Assembly (NCBI RefSeq): GCF_000347775.1
Contig: NZ_APAT01000030.1
Location: 1-64,000 of the forward strand
DNA length: 64,000 nucleotides
Direction: 5' to 3'
Origin: Marinobacter santoriniensis NKSG1
Lineage (GTDB): Bacteria; Pseudomonadota; Gammaproteobacteria; Pseudomonadales; Oleiphilaceae
In this document: positions 1-9,387 of the stretch, piece by piece
Layout of the letters: each line of letters starts with the position of its first letter
How positions within the stretch are numbered: position 1 is the stretch's first letter
The notes under the pieces: model-generated
Told to the model about the DNA's origin: nothing
What the model saw: only the letters and a program-made list of their open reading frames with translations
Databases searched by the model: none
Made by a program: the position numbers and the translations under genes

Positions 1-36
1 TCGCGGTTTTTTTGTGTCTGATTCTCTGGATCGCTA

Positions 37-2496
37 TCAGAAAATCTGTCTGGAAAGCCCGCTGTCTTCCTGTTCCTCGTTCTTCTGGCCCTCTTTCTCG
101 GGCGCAAGCGGGGCGGGGGCATCCTCTTCCTTGAAGACTTCGAAGACACCGTCTTCTCCGGGGCGCGCACGCTGGCCGGTCTCCGGGTTGATTCGGATGT
201 TTACGATGCCATTGGGTCGCGGCATGTTGGACAGGGGCGTGTCCTTAAGGGCAACCCGCATGTAGTCAATCCAGATCGGCAGGGCGGTGCTCGCACCGTA
301 CTCGCCACGGCCCAGTGGCGCAGGCTGATCGAACCCGACCCAGACGGTGGTCGCAATCTGATGGTTGAATCCTGAGAACCAGGTATCGCGCTGATCGTTG
401 GTTGTTCCGGTTTTCCCGGCGATGTCCGGGCGATCCAGTTTGAGGGCCCGGCGCCCTGTTCCCTTGCGTATGACATCCTTCATCATCGAGTGGAGGATAT
501 ACACCGAGCGCTTTTCCACCAGGCGATGCATGATGCGCGGCTCCGGTTGGGTCGCATCTTTCTCCGTGGTCTCGTCCGGCTTTGAGGTGCCGGATTTCGC
601 CTGTTGTGCTTCACATTGCTCGTCGCACAGGATGGTCTCTGGCGCCTGGTACACGACATCACCGTTAACGTCCTGGATTGTCTTGATCAGGTACGGCTGG
701 ACGTCATAGCCGCCATTGGCGATGACCGCCATCCCCCGGGCGACTTCCATGGGCGAAAGCAGGCCGCTGCCCAGTGCCAGTGACAGGTCGTCCGGCATTT
801 TGTCGGTCGGGATCTTCATCTGCTTGAGGAAATCCAGGGCATTCTGGATGCCCAGATCCCGGAGCAGGCGGATGGATACGATATTTCTCGACGTGTAGAG
901 CGCTTCCCGCAAACGCGTCGGGCCGTAGAACTGGCCTGACGAGTTCTGCGGGCGCCATGACGTTTCCAGCTTGGAGTCATCAAAAACGATCGGTGCGTCG
1001 TTGTAGATCGTGGCCGGGGTCTTGCCGTTGTTGAGCGCCATCAGGTAGAGAAATGGCTTGAAATTGGAGCCGGGTTGGCGGGCTGCCTGAATGGCCCGGT
1101 TGTATTTGCTCTGGTTAAAGCTGTAGCCGCCACTGAGGGCCTCTATGGCTCCGGTTTCGGCCTTGAGTGAAATCAGGGCGCCCTCGACCTGCGGCACCTG
1201 ACTTAGGGCAACTCTTGTTGGCTGGTCGGCTGCGGACGGTTGGTCGGCCAGTTTTTTCACGTAGACCACGTCACCGACACTCAGAACATCCGACGGTGCC
1301 TTCGGCGCTGCGCCTTTCAGGTCCTCGGTCTTGTAACGTCTGGCCCAGGTCATCGTCTCGAAGGGCATTACCACACTGCCAAGTCCCCGTGCGAACAGGG
1401 TTACCTGACCGGTTTCGTCGTTCACGGCGGTGGTAATTGCCGGGCGAAGTGCCTCGACGGTCGGGTAGTTTTTGATCAGCGAGTCCGTACCCCGGCTGTC
1501 CAGTGTTGCCTTGTCCAGATGACCGATCGGTCCACGGAAACCGTGTCGCCGGTCATAAGCCTCAAGGCCGTCCCGCAGGGATTCAGTCGCTGCCTGCTGC
1601 TTCTGGCTGTTTACGGTGAGGGTGACGGTATAGCCGTCGCTGTACGCGCCGTCACCAAAGCGCCGGACTATATCCGCGCGTGCCATTTCTGCAACGTAAT
1701 CGGCATCCACTTCCGGCTCGATACTGTGATAGCTGGCGGTAAGGGGCGCTTTGACAGCCAGGTCGTATGCGTCGTCAGTGATGTACCCAAGGTCCCGCAT
1801 TCGGCCCAGTATCCAGTTACGACGGCTCATGGCGCGCTCGGGATCCGCAAGCGGGTTGTAGGCTGAGGGTGCCTTGGGCAGTCCGGCCAGCATGGCCATC
1901 TGCGCCAGCGACAGTTCATTGACCGGCTTGTCGTAATAGACGCTCGCTGCGGCGGCAAGCCCGTAGGCCCGGTTGCCCAGATAGATCTTGTTCAGGTAGA
2001 GCTCAAGGATCTTGTTTTTGTCGAGTTCACGTTCGATCTGAAGAGCGAGCAGTATCTCGTTGAACTTGCGGATGAAGGTTCTGTCGCGTGACAAAAAGTA
2101 ATTTTTTGCAACCTGCATCGTGATGGTACTGCCCCCCGACTGGATTTCTCCGGTGGAGACCAGTTGCACGGCAGCCCGCGCCAGGCCTTTGATGTCGATC
2201 CCGAAGTGCTCGTAAAAACGGGAGTCTTCAGCTGCCATGAAGGCTTGTAACTGAATTGTAGGGATCTGTTCGATTGTGATTGGGGTCCTTCTCTTTTCAC
2301 CGAATTCTGCTATTAATCTGTTGTCTTCGCTAAACACCCTGAGGGGCGTCTGTAGCTTGACGTCCAGCAGCTGTTGTACGGGCGGAAGGCCCGGGCGAAG
2401 ATAAAGGTAAAATCCTGAGACTGTGATAACAGCGACACTCAGTCCGGTAAGAAAGAACCAGGCGAAAAGGCGAGATGTGCGCAACAAATGAGACAT
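37..2496 (-). CDS. mrcA: Penicillin-binding protein 1A (bifunctional peptidoglycan synthase)
   Basis: Class A penicillin-binding protein of 819 residues that polymerises lipid II and cross-links peptidoglycan in the periplasm. A single N-terminal membrane anchor lies at about residues 10-33. The GT51 glycosyltransferase domain follows, with the EDSRFYEHFG motif at about 90-99. The transpeptidase domain carries the nucleophile motif SNFK near 477, an SRN motif, and KTGTTND near 695. An OB-like segment sits between the two domains, as in Gram-negative PBP1A. Length is normal for the family. It is transcribed divergently from pilM, the usual arrangement in Pseudomonas and Marinobacter. The first bases of the window (GCGG followed by seven T) could be the tail of a terminator belonging to a gene further left. 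Confidence 0.95.
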   Translation of the reverse strand: MSHLLRTSRLFAWFFLTGLSVAVITVSGFYLYLRPGLPPVQQLLDVKLQTPLRVFSEDNRLIAEFGEKRRTPITIEQIPTIQLQAFMAAEDSRFYEHFGIDIKGLARAAVQLVSTGEIQSGGSTITMQVAKNYFLSRDRTFIRKFNEILLALQIERELDKNKILELYLNKIYLGNRAYGLAAAASVYYDKPVNELSLAQMAMLAGLPKAPSAYNPLADPERAMSRRNWILGRMRDLGYITDDAYDLAVKAPLTASYHSIEPEVDADYVAEMARADIVRRFGDGAYSDGYTVTLTVNSQKQQAATESLRDGLEAYDRRHGFRGPIGHLDKATLDSRGTDSLIKNYPTVEALRPAITTAVNDETGQVTLFARGLGSVVMPFETMTWARRYKTEDLKGAAPKAPSDVLSVGDVVYVKKLADQPSAADQPTRVALSQVPQVEGALISLKAETGAIEALSGGYSFNQSKYNRAIQAARQPGSNFKPFLYLMALNNGKTPATIYNDAPIVFDDSKLETSWRPQNSSGQFYGPTRLREALYTSRNIVSIRLLRDLGIQNALDFLKQMKIPTDKMPDDLSLALGSGLLSPMEVARGMAVIANGGYDVQPYLIKTIQDVNGDVVYQAPETILCDEQCEAQQAKSGTSKPDETTEKDATQPEPRIMHRLVEKRSVYILHSMMKDVIRKGTGRRALKLDRPDIAGKTGTTNDQRDTWFSGFNHQIATTVWVGFDQPAPLGRGEYGASTALPIWIDYMRVALKDTPLSNMPRPNGIVNIRINPETGQRARPGEDGVFEVFKEEDAPAPLAPEKEGQKNEEQEDSGLSRQIF

Positions 2497-2692
2497 TTTT
2501 TTCTGACAACTGTTGGATATAGGTCTATCATTTGAGAAATTGCTTTAGGAAGAATGAGGCACTCGTCTGTTAAGCAATGCTTCTCGGTAAAACAAGAAAT
2601 GGCATTGTAGACGGAAAGACAAAGAAATTCTCTTACATAAAAAACACTAAGTTATTTAACCGGGTGCATGTAACCAGGTATAGGGTGAGCGC

Positions 2693-3757
2693 GTGTTCGG
2701 ATTGTTTGGAAAGAAATCCAGTGCAGTGTTGGGCGTGGATGTCAGCTCAAGCTCCGTCAAGCTTCTGGAACTGTCGAAACAGGGCAGCCGGTACAAGGTC
2801 GAGAGCTATGCGGTAGAGCCATTGCCAGCCAACGCTGTGGTCGAGAAAAATATCACGGATGTCGAAGCGGTCGGGGAAGTCCTCAAGCGCGTCGCGTCCA
2901 AATCACGTACCAGCGTCAAGCAGGTCGCCGTGGCGGTGTCCGGTTCCGCGGTCATCACCAAGTTGATCCAGATGGATAGCGGTCTCAATGAGTTCGAGAT
3001 GGAAGACCAGATCGCTCTTGAGGCTGATCAGTACATTCCATACCCCCTGGACGAGGTCGCCATTGACTTCGAGGTTCAGGGCCCTTCCGAGTCGAACCCG
3101 GATCAGGTGGATGTGTTGCTTGCCGCCTGCCGGAAAGAGAACGTCGATATCCGGGAAGATGCACTCGAGATTGCCGGGCTGACGACAAAGATCGTCGATG
3201 TCGAGGCCTATGCGCTTGAGCGGGCCTATTCGCTCATCGAGCCGCAACTCGAGTCCCAGGGTGAGGAATTGGTCGTTGCCATCGTGGATATCGGGGCGAC
3301 GATGACCACCCTGAGTGTTCTGGCTGACGGCAAAACCGTTTATACCAGGGAGCAGATCTTCGGCGGTAAACAGCTTACCGAGGAAATTCAGCGCCGTTAC
3401 GGGCTCTCCCTGGAAGAAGCAGGGCTTGCGAAGAAGCAGGGCGGTCTGCCGGACGATTATGAAACCGAAGTGTTGATGCCGTTCCGGGAAGCCGTGGTCC
3501 AGCAAGTGGCCCGGGCCCTCCAGTTCTTCTTTGGCGCGAGCCAGTACAACGCGGTTGATTACGTCGTCCTTGCGGGCGGAACCGCTTCAATCCAGGGTCT
3601 GACGGAAATGGTGGAGGAGAAGACCGGCACACCCACGCTGGTTGCGAACCCATTTGCGGACATGTCGGTAGGATCCAGGGTCAATGCTTCGGCGCTGGGT
3701 AACGATGCCCCCTCACTGATGATTGCATGTGGCCTGGCGATGAGGAGCTTCGACTGA
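2693..3757 (+). CDS. pilM: Type IV pilus assembly ATPase PilM
   Basis: Actin-like cytoplasmic protein of 354 residues that binds the N-terminal tail of PilN and couples the inner-membrane alignment complex to the pilus motor. The N-terminus (MFGLFGKKSSAVLGVDV) holds the conserved start and the phosphate-1 loop; an IVDIGATMT segment near 200 and VVLAGGTASI near 290 fit the FtsA/PilM fold. The start is GTG. The stop shares one base with the pilN start, so pilMNOPQ is read as one tightly coupled operon. The 196-bp upstream gap divergent from mrcA must hold both promoters, but I see no convincing -35/-10 pair there. Confidence 0.95.
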   Translation: MFGLFGKKSSAVLGVDVSSSSVKLLELSKQGSRYKVESYAVEPLPANAVVEKNITDVEAVGEVLKRVASKSRTSVKQVAVAVSGSAVITKLIQMDSGLNEFEMEDQIALEADQYIPYPLDEVAIDFEVQGPSESNPDQVDVLLAACRKENVDIREDALEIAGLTTKIVDVEAYALERAYSLIEPQLESQGEELVVAIVDIGATMTTLSVLADGKTVYTREQIFGGKQLTEEIQRRYGLSLEEAGLAKKQGGLPDDYETEVLMPFREAVVQQVARALQFFFGASQYNAVDYVVLAGGTASIQGLTEMVEEKTGTPTLVANPFADMSVGSRVNASALGNDAPSLMIACGLAMRSFD

Positions 3758-4320
3758 TGGCAAAGATTAACCTCAGACCCTGGCGCGAAGAACTTCGCGC
3801 GGAGAAGCAAAAGCAATTTGTAGTGATGATGCTTGGAGCCATGATCATCGCCGCCGGCCTTGTATTCCTGTGGAAGACCGATATGGATAGCCGGATTGCC
3901 TACCAGCAGTCCCGGAATGCCTATATAGAAACAGCCGCAAAGAAACTGGATGCCCAGATCAAGGAGATCGAGAATCTCAAGCGCAAGCGCGACGAGCTTC
4001 TGGCCCGGATGAAGGTGATCCAGGATCTGCAGGGCAAGCGTCCGGTCATCGTGCGGATATTCGACGAGCTGGTGCGGACTCTGCCGGACGGTCTTTATTA
4101 CACGGACCTCAAGAAAACCGGGGATACCCTTCAGATTGTCGGCATGGCGGAATCCAACAACCGGATTTCCACATTGATGCGGTCGTTTGAAGAGTCCGAT
4201 TGGTTCGCTGACCCCAATCTCTCCAACGTGGCGGCTGCGGATAGCCGCCGTGCGGGGTACAGCCAGTTCAATCTGACGGTTAAACAGAAAACCCCCGAGC
4301 CCGAAGGGGAGGATAAGTAA
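3757..4320 (+). CDS. pilN: Type IV pilus inner-membrane protein PilN
   Basis: Bitopic inner-membrane protein of 187 residues. The cytoplasmic N-terminus begins MAKINLRPWREELR, the conserved motif that docks into PilM. One transmembrane helix (about residues 22-42) follows, then a periplasmic coiled coil and a ferredoxin-like domain that pairs with PilO. The chosen ATG overlaps the pilM stop by one base and puts the INLRPWR motif at the N-terminus. An upstream in-frame start inside pilM at 3727 would add ten residues that the family lacks. The stop overlaps the pilO start by one base. Confidence 0.94.
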   Translation: MAKINLRPWREELRAEKQKQFVVMMLGAMIIAAGLVFLWKTDMDSRIAYQQSRNAYIETAAKKLDAQIKEIENLKRKRDELLARMKVIQDLQGKRPVIVRIFDELVRTLPDGLYYTDLKKTGDTLQIVGMAESNNRISTLMRSFEESDWFADPNLSNVAAADSRRAGYSQFNLTVKQKTPEPEGEDK

Positions 4321-4931
4321 TGAGCCTCGCGGACTCTCTCAAAAGCCTGAATGAATTCGATATAAACGATCTGGATGTCAATAACGCTGGCATCTGGCCC
4401 GCTCCGATCAAGGCTATCGTGGTGCTGATCGTGTTCGGTCTGATCCTGGGTGGTGGTTATTGGTTCTTCATCAAGGATCAGTACACACAGCTGGATCGGG
4501 TGACCAAGCAGGAGCAGGAAAAGCGTAAGGAATACGAAAAGAAGGCCTATCAGGTGGCCAATCTGGACGTGTTCAAGGCGCAGATGGCCGAGATGGAAGA
4601 GACCTTCGGTGCGCTCGTCCGGCAGCTCCCCAGTGAAACTGAGGTGCCCGGCCTGCTCGAAGATATCACCAATACGGCCCTCGGCAGTGGACTGTCCCTG
4701 AAGCAGATCAAGCTCCAGCAGGAGCAGCGTCGTGACTTCTATGCCGAACTGCCCATCAATATCGAGGTGTCGGGTTCCTATCACGAACTGGCGTCGTTCG
4801 TGAGCAGTGTGGCCAGTCTTCCACGGATCGTGACACTGCACGATTTCACCATCAAACCAACCAGCGGAGACGGAGACCAGCTTGATATGCAGGTTGTCGC
4901 TCGTACCTACCGCTACCGGGCTGGAGAGTGA
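4320..4931 (+). CDS. pilO: Type IV pilus inner-membrane protein PilO
   Basis: Bitopic inner-membrane protein of 203 residues that forms heterodimers with PilN and contacts PilP in the periplasm. A hydrophobic helix (about 34-52, IKAIVVLIVFGLILGGG) follows a short cytoplasmic segment. A charged coiled coil with alternating K/E residues comes next, then the C-terminal ferredoxin-like domain. Size and order match Pseudomonas PilO. It overlaps pilN by one base and pilP by four, so translational coupling is likely. Confidence 0.94.
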   Translation: MSLADSLKSLNEFDINDLDVNNAGIWPAPIKAIVVLIVFGLILGGGYWFFIKDQYTQLDRVTKQEQEKRKEYEKKAYQVANLDVFKAQMAEMEETFGALVRQLPSETEVPGLLEDITNTALGSGLSLKQIKLQQEQRRDFYAELPINIEVSGSYHELASFVSSVASLPRIVTLHDFTIKPTSGDGDQLDMQVVARTYRYRAGE

Positions 4932-5482
4932 GCATGGCGGGATATCATGCAGGTAAGGCCTGGCTGGGAGTATGTCTGGTATCACTGTTGACAGCGTGTT
5001 CCCAGGGCGGTGGTTTTTCGGATCTGGACAAGTTCATGGCGGAGGCCCGGGCGAAGCCGAGGGGGCATGTCGAACCCTTGCCGGAGTTCAAGGCCTATGA
5101 AGCCTTCAGTTATTCGGCTGCGGACCGAAGGTCTCCGTTCGAGCCGCCCATCGATGTTCAGCTCACCATGGTGGAGCAGCAGCCCGTCAGTGAGGTTGAG
5201 CCGGACCTGGATAGGCCTCGTGAAGTACTGGAGAATTTCGATATCAAGGCGCTCAGTATGGTCGGAACCCTGCAAGGGCCCTCCGGCGATCTGTATGCAC
5301 TGGTGAAAGACAGTACAGGCGGTATTCACCGGGTTAAAACCGGCAATTACATGGGGCAGAACTACGGCCGCATTGTCGGAGTCAGTGAAACGCGAATCGA
5401 GTTGATTGAAATCGTTCCCAATGGCCGGGGCGGCTGGGTCGAGCGTCCTCGTTCCCTGACATTGAATGAGGGACAGGGCTAA
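4928..5482 (+). CDS. pilP: Type IV pilus lipoprotein PilP
   Basis: Lipoprotein of 184 residues linking the PilN/PilO complex to the PilQ secretin. The N-terminal signal ends in the lipobox LLTAC, giving a lipidated Cys near residue 24. The C-terminal half (about 100-180) is the beta-sandwich HR domain that binds PilQ, with a MVGTLQG strand and a NYMGQNYGRI segment. The annotated GTG start overlaps the pilO stop by four bases. An in-frame ATG at 4934 is an alternative and leaves the lipobox intact. Confidence 0.93.
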   Translation: MSMAGYHAGKAWLGVCLVSLLTACSQGGGFSDLDKFMAEARAKPRGHVEPLPEFKAYEAFSYSAADRRSPFEPPIDVQLTMVEQQPVSEVEPDLDRPREVLENFDIKALSMVGTLQGPSGDLYALVKDSTGGIHRVKTGNYMGQNYGRIVGVSETRIELIEIVPNGRGGWVERPRSLTLNEGQG

Positions 5483-5493
5483 GGAGCGGCATA

Positions 5494-7620
5494 ATGAAGA
5501 TTGAAAGAAACATGCACGAACAAAAAGTTTTAGGGTCGAGGCTAGCGATGTTCAGAAAACTCACAGTGTACGTCGGCGTGATTGCTTTTGGGTTGTTCTC
5601 CGGCCTGGCCAACGCGGTCACGCTGGACGACGTGTCGTTTTCCTCGCTACCGGGGGATCGGCTGGAGGTCAAACTCCAATTTGACGGGCAGCCCCCCGAG
5701 CCAACGGGCTATACGATCGAGCGTCCCGCCCGCATTGCGGTGGATCTGCGCGACACCAAGAACGGTCTGGACAGCCGCAGTATCCCTCTGGGTGGTGGTA
5801 ATGCCCAGAGTATGACGGTTGTCGAGACGCCTGACCGGACGCGCCTGATTTTCAATCTGGTGGATCTGGTGCCTTACTCGACGGTCCGGAACGGAAATGC
5901 GCTGGTAATGACCATCGGCGGTGACGGTGAGCCTGCGAATACTGCCGCAATGTCCAGTTCCTCTTCCGGAAGTGCCGCCTCTACCACGACAACTGCGCCG
6001 AATACGCTGGCAGGTGTCGATTTCCGTCGCGGCAAGAATGGCGAGGGCAAAGTCATTGTCGATCTTGGCTCCAGCAGCACGCCGGTCGACCTGTCCGAAC
6101 TGGGTGGCAAGATCCGACTGACCATGCCGGAGCTTTCGGTGCCCGAAAACCTCCGTCGTCGACTTGATGTCACTGACTTTGCGACACCGGTGAGCCGGAT
6201 CGATACCTACGTTTCCGACGGCAATGCGGTGGTTGAAATCCGTCCTGAGGGTAACTACGACTACATCGCCTACCAGTCGGGCAGTCAGTTCACCGTCAGC
6301 GTCGAGAAGCTGACTGAACAGGAAGCCCAGGCCCGTAAGGAAGAGAAATTCCCGTACACCGGTGAGAAGTTGTCGCTCAACTTCCAGGACATCGAAGTGC
6401 GGTCGGTGCTGCAGCTGATTGCCGACTTTACCGGCCTGAATCTTGTCGCCAGTGACACGGTCACCGGTAGCATTACCCTGCGACTGCAAAACGTGCCCTG
6501 GGATCAGGCGCTGGATCTCATCCTGAAGACCAAGGGGCTCGACAAGCGCCAGATCGGTAACGTATTGCTGGTCGCCCCCGCTGACGAGATTGCAGCCCGG
6601 GAGAAGCTGGAACTTGAAACCAACAAGCAGATTGCAGAGTTGGCACCGGTTCGGCTGGATATCATCCAGGTTAACTACGCCAAGGCCTCTGACATCGTTG
6701 ATCTGATCAAGGCCGACAAGGAACTGATCTCTGATCGGGGCTTCGTGTCCTCCGATGCGCGTACCAACACCATCAGTGTCCGTGAAACCTCTGCCAAGCT
6801 GGAAGAAATCCGCAGACTGGTGTCCACCTGGGACGTTCCCGTTCGCCAGGTCTCGATTGAGGCGCGCATTGTGCGGGCGCAGACGAACGTGGCTGAGAAC
6901 CTGGGTATTCGCTGGGGTGGTGCAGCCTACAACGTCAGTGGCAATCATACCTTTACCGTTGGTGGCTCTCAGGGAACCCTGCAAGAAGCACGTGACGCCG
7001 CCGGTAACAACAATACGACTCCGATTACCTTCCCGGGGGCTCTGGCGGTTGACCTCGGTGTCACCGGTGAGGGGACTTCCTCGCTGGCCATCGGATGGGG
7101 CAGCGATGACTTCCTCGTTGATCTCGAGCTGTCAGCCCTTGAGAGTGACGGTCAGGCCGAGATCGTGTCTCAGCCTCGCGTTGTGACGGCGGATCGCCAG
7201 ACCGCATCGATCAAGTCCGGTGAGGAGATTCCGTACCAGGAGGCGTCGTCCTCAGGCGCGACCTCGGTGTCCTTCAAGGAAGCGGTGCTGTCTCTGGAAG
7301 TGACTCCGCAGATCACACCTGATGACAAGATCATCATGGATCTGGTGGTGAATCAGGATTCCCGGGGTGAAGTAACCGCCGGCATCCCGTCGATCAACAC
7401 GAACCAGGTCACCACACAGGTGCTCGTTGGTAACGGCGAAACCGTGGTTCTGGGCGGTATCTTCCAGTCCCAGGTCTCTACCCAGACCACCAAGACGCCG
7501 TTCCTTGGGGATATTCCATACCTGGGAGCCCTGTTCAAGCGGACCGAGAATGTTGATGAGCGCAGTGAGCTGCTGATCTTCATTACGCCGAAAATCATAA
7601 AGAACGATCTGATCCAGTAA
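5494..7620 (+). CDS. pilQ: Type IV pilus secretin PilQ
   Basis: Outer-membrane secretin of 708 residues through which the pilus emerges. It contains two AMIN domains (about 45-140 and 175-270) that bind peptidoglycan, separated by a Ser/Thr/Ala-rich linker. A secretin/TonB short N-terminal domain follows (about 300-350), then N0/N1-type modules and the C-terminal secretin barrel with the conserved VVLGGIF stretch near the end. A good AAGGAG site (5481-5486) precedes the ATG at 5494. The hydrophobic signal peptide ending ANA starts only at an internal Met (5548), so the protein has an 18-residue charged extension before the signal or actually starts later. A strong terminator follows. Confidence 0.95.
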   Translation: MKIERNMHEQKVLGSRLAMFRKLTVYVGVIAFGLFSGLANAVTLDDVSFSSLPGDRLEVKLQFDGQPPEPTGYTIERPARIAVDLRDTKNGLDSRSIPLGGGNAQSMTVVETPDRTRLIFNLVDLVPYSTVRNGNALVMTIGGDGEPANTAAMSSSSSGSAASTTTTAPNTLAGVDFRRGKNGEGKVIVDLGSSSTPVDLSELGGKIRLTMPELSVPENLRRRLDVTDFATPVSRIDTYVSDGNAVVEIRPEGNYDYIAYQSGSQFTVSVEKLTEQEAQARKEEKFPYTGEKLSLNFQDIEVRSVLQLIADFTGLNLVASDTVTGSITLRLQNVPWDQALDLILKTKGLDKRQIGNVLLVAPADEIAAREKLELETNKQIAELAPVRLDIIQVNYAKASDIVDLIKADKELISDRGFVSSDARTNTISVRETSAKLEEIRRLVSTWDVPVRQVSIEARIVRAQTNVAENLGIRWGGAAYNVSGNHTFTVGGSQGTLQEARDAAGNNNTTPITFPGALAVDLGVTGEGTSSLAIGWGSDDFLVDLELSALESDGQAEIVSQPRVVTADRQTASIKSGEEIPYQEASSSGATSVSFKEAVLSLEVTPQITPDDKIIMDLVVNQDSRGEVTAGIPSINTNQVTTQVLVGNGETVVLGGIFQSQVSTQTTKTPFLGDIPYLGALFKRTENVDERSELLIFITPKIIKNDLIQ

Positions 7621-7635
7621 TCATCAGGAGTAACC

Positions 7636-7667
7636 AAAGCCGCCGCGTAAAACCGGCGGCTTTTTTT
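7636..7667 (+). terminator. Rho-independent terminator of pilMNOPQ
   Basis: A 10-bp perfect stem (AAAGCCGCCG at 7636-7645 with CGGCGGCTTT at 7654-7663) with an 8-nt loop is followed by a run of seven T. It lies 15 bases after the pilQ stop and separates the pilus operon from aroK. Confidence 0.9.
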
Positions 7668-7707
7668 GTGCTATTCTCACCCGCCTGAAAGCTTTTGAGC
7701 GTGTCTT

Positions 7708-8274
7708 ATGTCTTTGCCCAAGCGAATCGTTCTGGTGGGCCCCATGGGGGCGGGAAAGAGTACTATCGGTCGAATGCTGGCCCGTGAACTGGGCTATCGC
7801 TTCCTCGACACCGACCGGATTATTGAAGAGCGCTGCGGGGCCAATATTCCCTGGATTTTCGATGTCGAGGGTGAGGACGGGTTCCGGCAGCGAGAGACAG
7901 CAATGCTGACTGAGCTGGCCTCGGAGCCCAAGACGGTTCTGGCCACGGGAGGCGGCGCGGTAATGCGCTCGGAAAACCACCCTTTGCTAAAGCAGGATTC
8001 GGTGGTTGTCTACCTGAAAACCTCAATAGAGCAACAGGTTGAGAGGACCAGGAAGGACCGTAATCGTCCGCTGCTGCAGAACGATGACCCGGAGGCGATC
8101 CTTCGGAATCTGTTTGCCATTCGCGACCCCATCTATCGCGAACTGGCCGATATCGTGATGCATACGGACCGCAAAAGTCCCCGTCTTGTCGTTCGGCAAC
8201 TGGTTAACCGGATTAATCCAAGAACTCCACGCCATCGCCGCCAGGTTCGTAAGGAGGGGCGCCATCATGTCTGA
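7708..8274 (+). CDS. aroK: Shikimate kinase
   Basis: Phosphorylates shikimate at the 3-hydroxyl using ATP, fifth step of the shikimate pathway. The 188-residue protein has the Walker A motif GPMGAGKST at about residues 11-19, the DTDRIIEER shikimate-binding segment near 34, an ATGGGAVMR segment near 80 and an RNRPLL lid motif near 117. It overlaps aroB by eight bases, giving the classic aroK-aroB-damX order. The C-terminal extension past residue 170 is basic and may be disordered. Confidence 0.95.
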   Translation: MSLPKRIVLVGPMGAGKSTIGRMLARELGYRFLDTDRIIEERCGANIPWIFDVEGEDGFRQRETAMLTELASEPKTVLATGGGAVMRSENHPLLKQDSVVVYLKTSIEQQVERTRKDRNRPLLQNDDPEAILRNLFAIRDPIYRELADIVMHTDRKSPRLVVRQLVNRINPRTPRHRRQVRKEGRHHV

Positions 8275-9361
8275 GATTCTGCATCGGCTATCGGTCGATC
8301 TGGGTGAACGGAGTTACCCCATTCTGATCGGGGCGGGTCTGCTGGGTTCCGTCGATCTGTCGCCCTGGGTGGAGGGTTCTCAGGTTATGATCGTGACCAA
8401 CGAGACGGTCGCGCCGCTTTATCTGAAGGGCGCGGAGGCCAGCTTTCCGGGCAAATCGGTCAGTTCGGTTATCCTGCCCGATGGCGAAAAATACAAAGAC
8501 TGGCAGACTCTGAACCGGGTTTTTGATGCGCTACTCGAGGAGCGTCATAGCCGCAAGACCACCCTGGTCGCTTTGGGCGGAGGGGTTGTTGGTGATATGA
8601 CAGGCTTTGCCGCAGCGTGCTACCAGCGGGGCGTTTCCTTTATACAGATTCCGACGACCCTGCTTTCCCAGGTCGATTCTTCCGTGGGGGGTAAGACCGG
8701 AATCAATCACCCACTGGGCAAGAACATGATCGGTGCGTTTCATCAGCCGAGCGTGGTTCTTATCGACACGGATACCCTCAAGACCTTGCCGCCAAGGGAG
8801 GTCTCTGCCGGCCTCGCGGAAATCATTAAATACGGTCTGATCCGGGAGCCCGTATTTCTCAACTGGCTTGAAGCCAATATGGACCGGTTAACCCGGCTGG
8901 ACACCGATGCGGTGGCTGAAGCGGTCTATCGTTCCTGCGCCTGCAAAGCGGATGTGGTGGCCCAGGACGAGAAAGAGGGTGGGCTGAGGGCGATTCTCAA
9001 CCTTGGTCATACCTTCGGGCATGCCATCGAAACCTTCGCCGGGTATGGTCACTGGCTGCACGGAGAGGCGGTTGGCACTGGCATGATAATGGCTGCCGAT
9101 CTGTCGGTCAGAGAGGGAATGATCTCTCAGTCTGATTACCAGCGTGTGGTTCGGATCGTTCAGTCAGCCGTTCTGCCGCAGTTGCCGCCGGGGAATATGA
9201 CCCCGGATGATTTCATGTCTCTGATGGCGGTCGACAAAAAGAACGTGGATGGCCAGCTGCGTCTTGTCCTGCTTCGGTCGGTCGGTGAGGCCGAGGTGAC
9301 CGCCGACGCCTCTAAAGAGCACCTGGCAGCAACCCTTTCGGCATTTTGTGGTCAGCAATAG
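8267..9361 (+). CDS. aroB: 3-dehydroquinate synthase
   Basis: NAD- and divalent-metal-dependent enzyme converting DAHP to 3-dehydroquinate. The 364-residue protein carries the GGGVVGD nucleotide-binding motif near 104-110, the SSVGGKTGIN segment near 140, and metal-binding residues in NLGHTFGHAIE. I chose the ATG at 8267 because AAGGAGG at 8251-8257 sits just upstream and the resulting N-terminus matches the family; an upstream in-frame start inside aroK lacks both. The next gene begins at or just after its stop. Confidence 0.96.
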   Translation: MSEILHRLSVDLGERSYPILIGAGLLGSVDLSPWVEGSQVMIVTNETVAPLYLKGAEASFPGKSVSSVILPDGEKYKDWQTLNRVFDALLEERHSRKTTLVALGGGVVGDMTGFAAACYQRGVSFIQIPTTLLSQVDSSVGGKTGINHPLGKNMIGAFHQPSVVLIDTDTLKTLPPREVSAGLAEIIKYGLIREPVFLNWLEANMDRLTRLDTDAVAEAVYRSCACKADVVAQDEKEGGLRAILNLGHTFGHAIETFAGYGHWLHGEAVGTGMIMAADLSVREGMISQSDYQRVVRIVQSAVLPQLPPGNMTPDDFMSLMAVDKKNVDGQLRLVLLRSVGEAEVTADASKEHLAATLSAFCGQQ

Positions 9362-9387
9362 TCTGGACTGGAGGCCTGGAAGCGACG

